Shown here: positions 59,981-64,000 of the stretch, one piece after another
How positions within the stretch are numbered: the first letter of the stretch is position 1
Layout: each line of letters begins with the position of its first letter
Origin: Dioscorea cayenensis subsp. rotundata
Lineage: Eukaryota; Streptophyta; Magnoliopsida; Dioscoreales; Dioscoreaceae
DNA length: 64,000 nt
NCBI RefSeq assembly: GCF_009730915.1
Contig: NW_024087181.1
Span: 1-64,000, forward strand
Reading direction: 5' to 3'
Translations under genes and position numbers: made by a program
Notes under the pieces: generated by a model
Seen by the model: only the letters and a program-made list of their open reading frames with translations
Databases searched by the model: none
Told to the model about the DNA's origin: nothing

Positions 59981-60167
59981 TTTGCAGCGATATTTTGAGC
60001 TTCTTTTGCGGTCTTTGAAGCTCCGACGGAAGCAAAGGAGATTCCATTAACAAAGAACGTAGCTTTAAACCAAGGGTTGTGTTTGCGGCTCCGTTGAGTG
60101 TTGTGGCATACTTCGATAAAGGCCAACATCTCTGCTGACAAAGTTCTTGGAGTCGGGTTTTGTACAT
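59981..60167 (-). pseudogene. Double-stranded RNA-binding domain (DRB-type) exon, frameshifted
   Basis: The minus strand starts MYKTRLQELCQQRCWPLSKY then ATT, which is the start of the first dsRBD of plant DRB proteins (usual form MYK.+LQE.CQ.R.W..P.Y). After LNG the frame is lost by one base. The other frame then continues with HNPWFKATFFVNGISF, SKTAKEAQNIAA, completing the domain. A donor GT is missing where the exon should end (GCTGCAAATAATTT). DRB proteins partner Dicer-like enzymes in microRNA and siRNA production, but this single broken exon cannot do so. No further DRB exons are seen. Confidence 0.75.
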
Positions 60168-60549
60168 CGTTGGAAGTCGCCAGTTAGGTGGTGGATAACA
60201 AGAACAATACTAGTGAAAACATGGTGTATGGGTGTGTATATATATTGGCATTGATTTAAATATCAAAATAAAATGAAACAAAATAATAAAAAGAATAGAT
60301 AAATAAAAAATAAAGAGCAAGGGTGGTTGTCACTTGTCAATGTCGCATAGAGAAGGGACGTAGTCGTCGCTCGTTGTTATTGCATCAACAGAAGGCCGGC
60401 TTTTTAAAAACAAATTAAAAGAATGTTTAGTTTGAACCAGTAATGATTGGCAAGGAATAGCCCAATCATAGCATTATTTGTTATTTTTGCTGATTTTGTA
60501 TTCTATAATTGGTTATTTGTGGGAGGATCTTCCAATGCTAATCCAAGCT
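60168..60549. other. Short stretch between the dsRBD relic and the second repeat copy
   Basis: No gene is recognised. AT-rich except for a GC-richer segment at about 60340-60410. The open frame across 60447-60719 runs into the duplicated block and is not supported. Confidence 0.4.
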
Positions 60550-61330
60550 TGCTATTCCAATTTTTTCTGCAGTTGTCGAAAGAGGTGAACCATGCCTATA
60601 GGGCTTTTAAAACAAAAAATTGTTATGGTTACATCTTGATTGAATGCCTGTTGTTATTGCAAATATTATTTATTACTGGCTTTTTCCATTTTTCTGTACT
60701 TAGATCTACGACGTTGTAGTAATGATGTTCTGCTTTTATTCTTAGTTTTGTAGTTTTAAAACAACCATTTTATTAAAGCATTTCTAGCATATTATTTCTA
60801 TAGAGCATCTGGTAATTGCCCATAGAATGATAATTTTATCCTTGTTTTACTCTTTGAGATGGCAGTCAGTTAGCACTTAGTTTTGATTTTGAATACAATG
60901 ACGATACCAAGATGGGGTTCACGATCTTAAATACAAAATTCTTTCATTTTATTACTTCTTCCCCTTGGGGCTACTCTTTTAAAGTCCCTTTGAGATTTGT
61001 AAATGATCAGCTTATTGGGATAAAAAAACCAAGCTCGAACTCCATCCTCTCGATACCACTCGAGGCTCAAAGCAAAAATGAAGGCAATATACATATACTA
61101 CTGCATCCAATCATTCTCAGGGTCCGCTAGGTACTTTGCAAAGAAACTCTTTCCCTATAAAGTATTTCCTTGCAAATTTATTCTCTGTATTTACTTTTCT
61201 TGTAGAGTAACAATCAAAATGATTTGGTATGAACCTTGAACTCGGATTATGGAAGAAAATTAAGTTGATTCATCTAGGAGAATAAAAATAAAATTATTTA
61301 ACAAAGGAAAACATTTATAAGCACAAAATA
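60550..61330. repeat. Direct duplication flanking the dsRBD relic, second copy
   Basis: Partner of 59201-59695. The extra internal segment 60945-61228 (TTCATTTTATTACTTCTTCC through ATTTACTTTTCTTGTAG) has no counterpart in the first copy; it contains ACCAAGCTCGAACTCCATCC and may be a fragment of another gene or element. Confidence 0.8.
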
Positions 61331-61334
61331 TATA

Positions 61335-62097
61335 GACTTGTGAGGTGGGTGAAAAATGATAATCCATATACTCTTTGTATTTATAGAATGAGTCTTTGTA
61401 ATTGGGTTCTAGAAAAAGCTCACGTGCAAATCGACACGACTGATGCCATCTCCGGTCTTGAATCTTTTTATTGGGTGAAAATCCATACTACTGTCGAAAC
61501 GGCATAGCCTATGCAAAAGCGACAAAGCACGCAATTCTAACCCTCAAGATTTTTATCAAGAGGGAGATCCACATAGCCTGTGTGGATCTGAACCTTTAAA
61601 TGTTAGTTGAGCTCAGTTCTGCACAGCCTGTGCAAAATGATACAACCTATGTCATTCCCAGCCGCAAGTCTGAGGTCCGCACAGCCTATGTGAGGCTTCC
61701 TTGCATTGTGTGTTTCCAGGTCATTTGTGTATTTTTTATCCTAAACCTCTTTTTTATAATTTCTTCTCTCTTTTCTTCTCATTTTCTTGGCCATCTCTTG
61801 GAGGAGGAGACAACTTTCGATGATCCTCCACTTCCCTTTGATGGATTGATTCCCCAAACTTCATTCTTTCCATCTCCTTGAGTCAGCAAGGTAAACACTT
61901 CTATCTTTTTGATTTCTCATTGTTTTTCCATTATGTTTGGATGAGAATGTAGGATCTAGGGTTGTTTGCAATGAGCTTGATTTGTTGTTCATGCTTCTTG
62001 TTGTTAGAACTTGAGAGAGGCATATGCATTGCCTTGTATTCCTTCAATCTTGTGGAATCTATGGACCTTCTTCTTCCTTGTTATTGGGCTTACTGCA
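61335..62097 (+). mobile_element. LTR-like sequence with GCCTGTGC repeats
   Basis: Words such as CACAGCCTGTGCAAAATGA, CACATAGCCTGTGTGGATC and CACAGCCTATGTGAGG recur at 61500-61720. A TCTTGGCCATCTCTTGGAGG / CTTGAGTCAGCAAGGTAAAC stretch parallels the transcribed region of the solo LTR at 41030-41100. This composition is typical of plant LTR retrotransposon LTRs. The ends were not resolved and no coding domain is present; it abuts the right direct repeat at 62098. Confidence 0.45.
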
Positions 62098-63790
62098 GTG
62101 ATTCCATGGAAAGGAAGTAAATTAAGGCTGAAGCGGCGAAGTTTGGATGATGTGGTGAGCTTGATGACATGGCATGCCCATAATGCATTTGATGTGTCAA
62201 GCGAACATCCACGTGGCTATTACGATGTCCACATAAGCAATTTCTCACGAAAACCAATGGGTACCCAGCAATGAAAAGAAATTGATGTCCAATACCCAAA
62301 AAGATATAAATTAACATTCGAGTACCCAAAAATGAGATGTGGCCATCGTACTATCACCTACCTAGATTTTTACTCGTGTTTCATACATATAAGTTATTCT
62401 TCATGGAGGTCACAAGATGATTTTACTTTATTATATCTCTGGGGTAAAAAGGACGTTCATGTCGTCTACTTTTGGTTATTGAGATGATGATTATCATATT
62501 CTCAACGAGTAGTTATTATAGATAATTTTTTTTATCATTTTTTATCTTGATATTATAATAAATAAAAGATTTGAATTATGATTTTGTTTTGATTTTAAAT
62601 TCCAGATAAACAAATATTTTTTAAAAAATACCAAGGATATCTTTATTTCCAATATCAAAATGTCAGGAAATCAATTGAATACAAGAAAATCCAAGGAAAA
62701 ATAATCATAGAGAGCCTATGTATGTTGATAGATATTAGGTTTTTTCCACATTTGTTTACAAGAGATATGACCAAATATGTTGAGTTGGTTCCAATTTGAA
62801 AATGACAATTCAATTCATCATTCATCATTTGGTTATGCATTGGTTCAAATTAGTAATAAGGACCCAAAAGCAATGATGTGATGATCATTGTGAGAGCATC
62901 AACTTACAAAATCTTGTAGCAAACTACAAACAACATAAAGGATATTCTTGTAGAAGTTCTTTAAAGAAAAAAAAGAAAAGAAAAAGTAATGGGCAAAGTG
63001 ATATTTAGTGGCCATATCTTTCATTTTGATTTCTGTAAGCACTAAAAGATTAGATTAACAGACAAATTAAAATATAAGTGTTGAAATAACTAATATTGTG
63101 AAATTGAATAAATAACTTGGTTCAACCTATCAGCTTTTATCTTCTAGGTTGAATTAGGCTTGATAATATGTTTGGCTTGTGCCTTAACAATAAGAACCGA
63201 GAAGAAAAGGTTTGTGAACTTGATGAAGTGTGCCATAGACTTCTAGGACTAAGTAGGATTAGGAAAGAGTTTCACTGGTGAATCATATCTAGTAATTAGG
63301 ATATTGCTCTCTTTACCTAAGTTTCCTCATCTTTAATTTTTTTTTTCTTTCTTTCAATTTAGAGTTAAAAGATTTGTCTTCTTCTTTATTTTTTTAAAAA
63401 AATTTTAGTGTTTATTTTGAATTATTTTTGTATTATTTTGTTTTATGTGGAGATGAAATGAGAGTTCACTCTACTAATAACATTAAATTGTTTTATTGGG
63501 AAAAAAGACATAATAGATTGGCTTTAGATAAATAAATGCTAGTTTTTTTTGGTTTCTTCAAAGTTTATTCTTTTCTTATATAACTTGGAGATAGTTTTTT
63601 ACTAGAAAATTGAAGATTTAAAATTTGGTTGTATGAATAAATGTTGAAGTTTCTCAAATTTATTATTTTTTTTTGCTAAAATTACATTGTTGATGGTTGT
63701 TAAGGAGTTCTTACTTCAATGAGAATTTGAGACTTTTCTCGCTGAACTAAGAAAGTTTGAAACTTTGAAGAAATGGTGAACTACATTAAT
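62098..63790. repeat. Long direct repeat, right copy
   Basis: Colinear with 300-1390 up to CTACATTAA at about 63789, apart from the extra segment 62662-63270. After that the two copies diverge. Confidence 0.8.
62662..63270. other. Segment present only in the right direct-repeat copy
   Basis: About 610 bases lie between AAAATGTC and GGTGAATCATATCTAG. The left copy reads AAAATGTCGGTGAATCATAT without them. No terminal repeats or target duplication are visible, so it may be a deletion in the left copy rather than an insertion here. No coding sequence is recognised. Confidence 0.6.
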
Positions 63791-64000
63791 GCTGTGTTTG
63801 ATTGCTCTTTCTTTCCTTGGAAAATTTTTTCACAAACTCTGTCACGTGACCTTATTTTCCCTCATATTAATGGAAAATTTTTCCTGCCTCCACCCTGGGA
63901 AAAGTTTTCCAGGGAAAAATTAAGTGGTTATGTGAAAAAAAAACGTGCGATTGAAATATTTAAAATAACTTTTCATTTAATAATTGAAAAGAAAAATTTG
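63791..64000. other. Window end, no feature
   Basis: Contains GGGAAAAGTTTTCCAGGG, TTTTCCTTGGAAAATT and other short palindromes of TTTTCC/GGAAAA type, resembling the end of a small transposon that runs out of the window. No gene is seen. Confidence 0.3.

Noticed and set aside
60912-61130. 72-codon plus-strand frame as a chloroplast-type protein
   Set aside because: It spans the border between the duplicated block and its extra segment and shows no recognisable domain.

Overview
This window is nuclear DNA of a flowering plant. The evidence is AT-rich intergenic sequence, GT-AG introns, a single coiled-coil NB-LRR resistance gene, plant-type L1 LINE, hAT, CACTA and PIF/Harbinger transposon remains, and solo-LTR sequence. 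A monocot such as yam (Dioscorea) would fit, but the sequence alone does not prove it. Two loci look capable of making full proteins: a CC-NB-LRR immune receptor (19797-23312, +) and one DEK-type chromatin protein gene (6167-9165, -). Nearly everything else is pseudogene, repeat or transposon.

Layout. 1-2.1 kb: one copy of a long direct repeat whose partner lies at 62.1-63.8 kb, near the other end of the window. 2.15-3.6 kb: a DNA transposon with long terminal inverted repeats. 2.9-11.6 kb (unit A1) and 32.6-41.1 kb (unit A2): a recent segmental duplication carrying DEK-like genes on the minus strand. 11.7-15.3 kb (B, +), 25.4-28.8 kb (C, -) and 46.6-52.1 kb (D, -): three older, decayed copies of the same DEK unit. 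A1 and B stand head to head as an imperfect palindrome around a piece of LTR. 15.6-16.6 kb and 23.9-24.7 kb: LRR debris related to the intact NLR. 17.7-18.7 kb: a complete non-autonomous hAT element inserted in a DEK-intron fragment. 29.6-30.6 kb: PIF/Harbinger transposase and Myb-like remains. 40.6-42.8 kb: a solo LTR with target-site duplication, confirmed by the empty site in unit C. 52.1-55.2 kb: a 5'-truncated L1 LINE. 55.2-56.8 kb: broken exons of a PSMD5-like 26S proteasome chaperone. 57.2-59.1 kb: the terminal part of a CACTA element. 59.2-61.3 kb: a duplicated block enclosing a broken dsRNA-binding-domain exon. 61.4-62.1 kb: LTR-like sequence.

The most distinctive biology is the five-copy DEK family. 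Its acidic exon carries an in-frame 69-bp (23-residue) minisatellite, absent from the DEK proteins I know. The copies differ in repeat number, and some contain foreign or inverted pieces: an inverted exon-6 fragment inside exon 3 of B and D, and a shared roughly 370-bp insertion inside the repeat array of B and C. These shared features contradict each other as a simple tree, so the family has been reshuffled by ectopic exchange. The NLR sits in the middle of this unstable DEK/LRR array.
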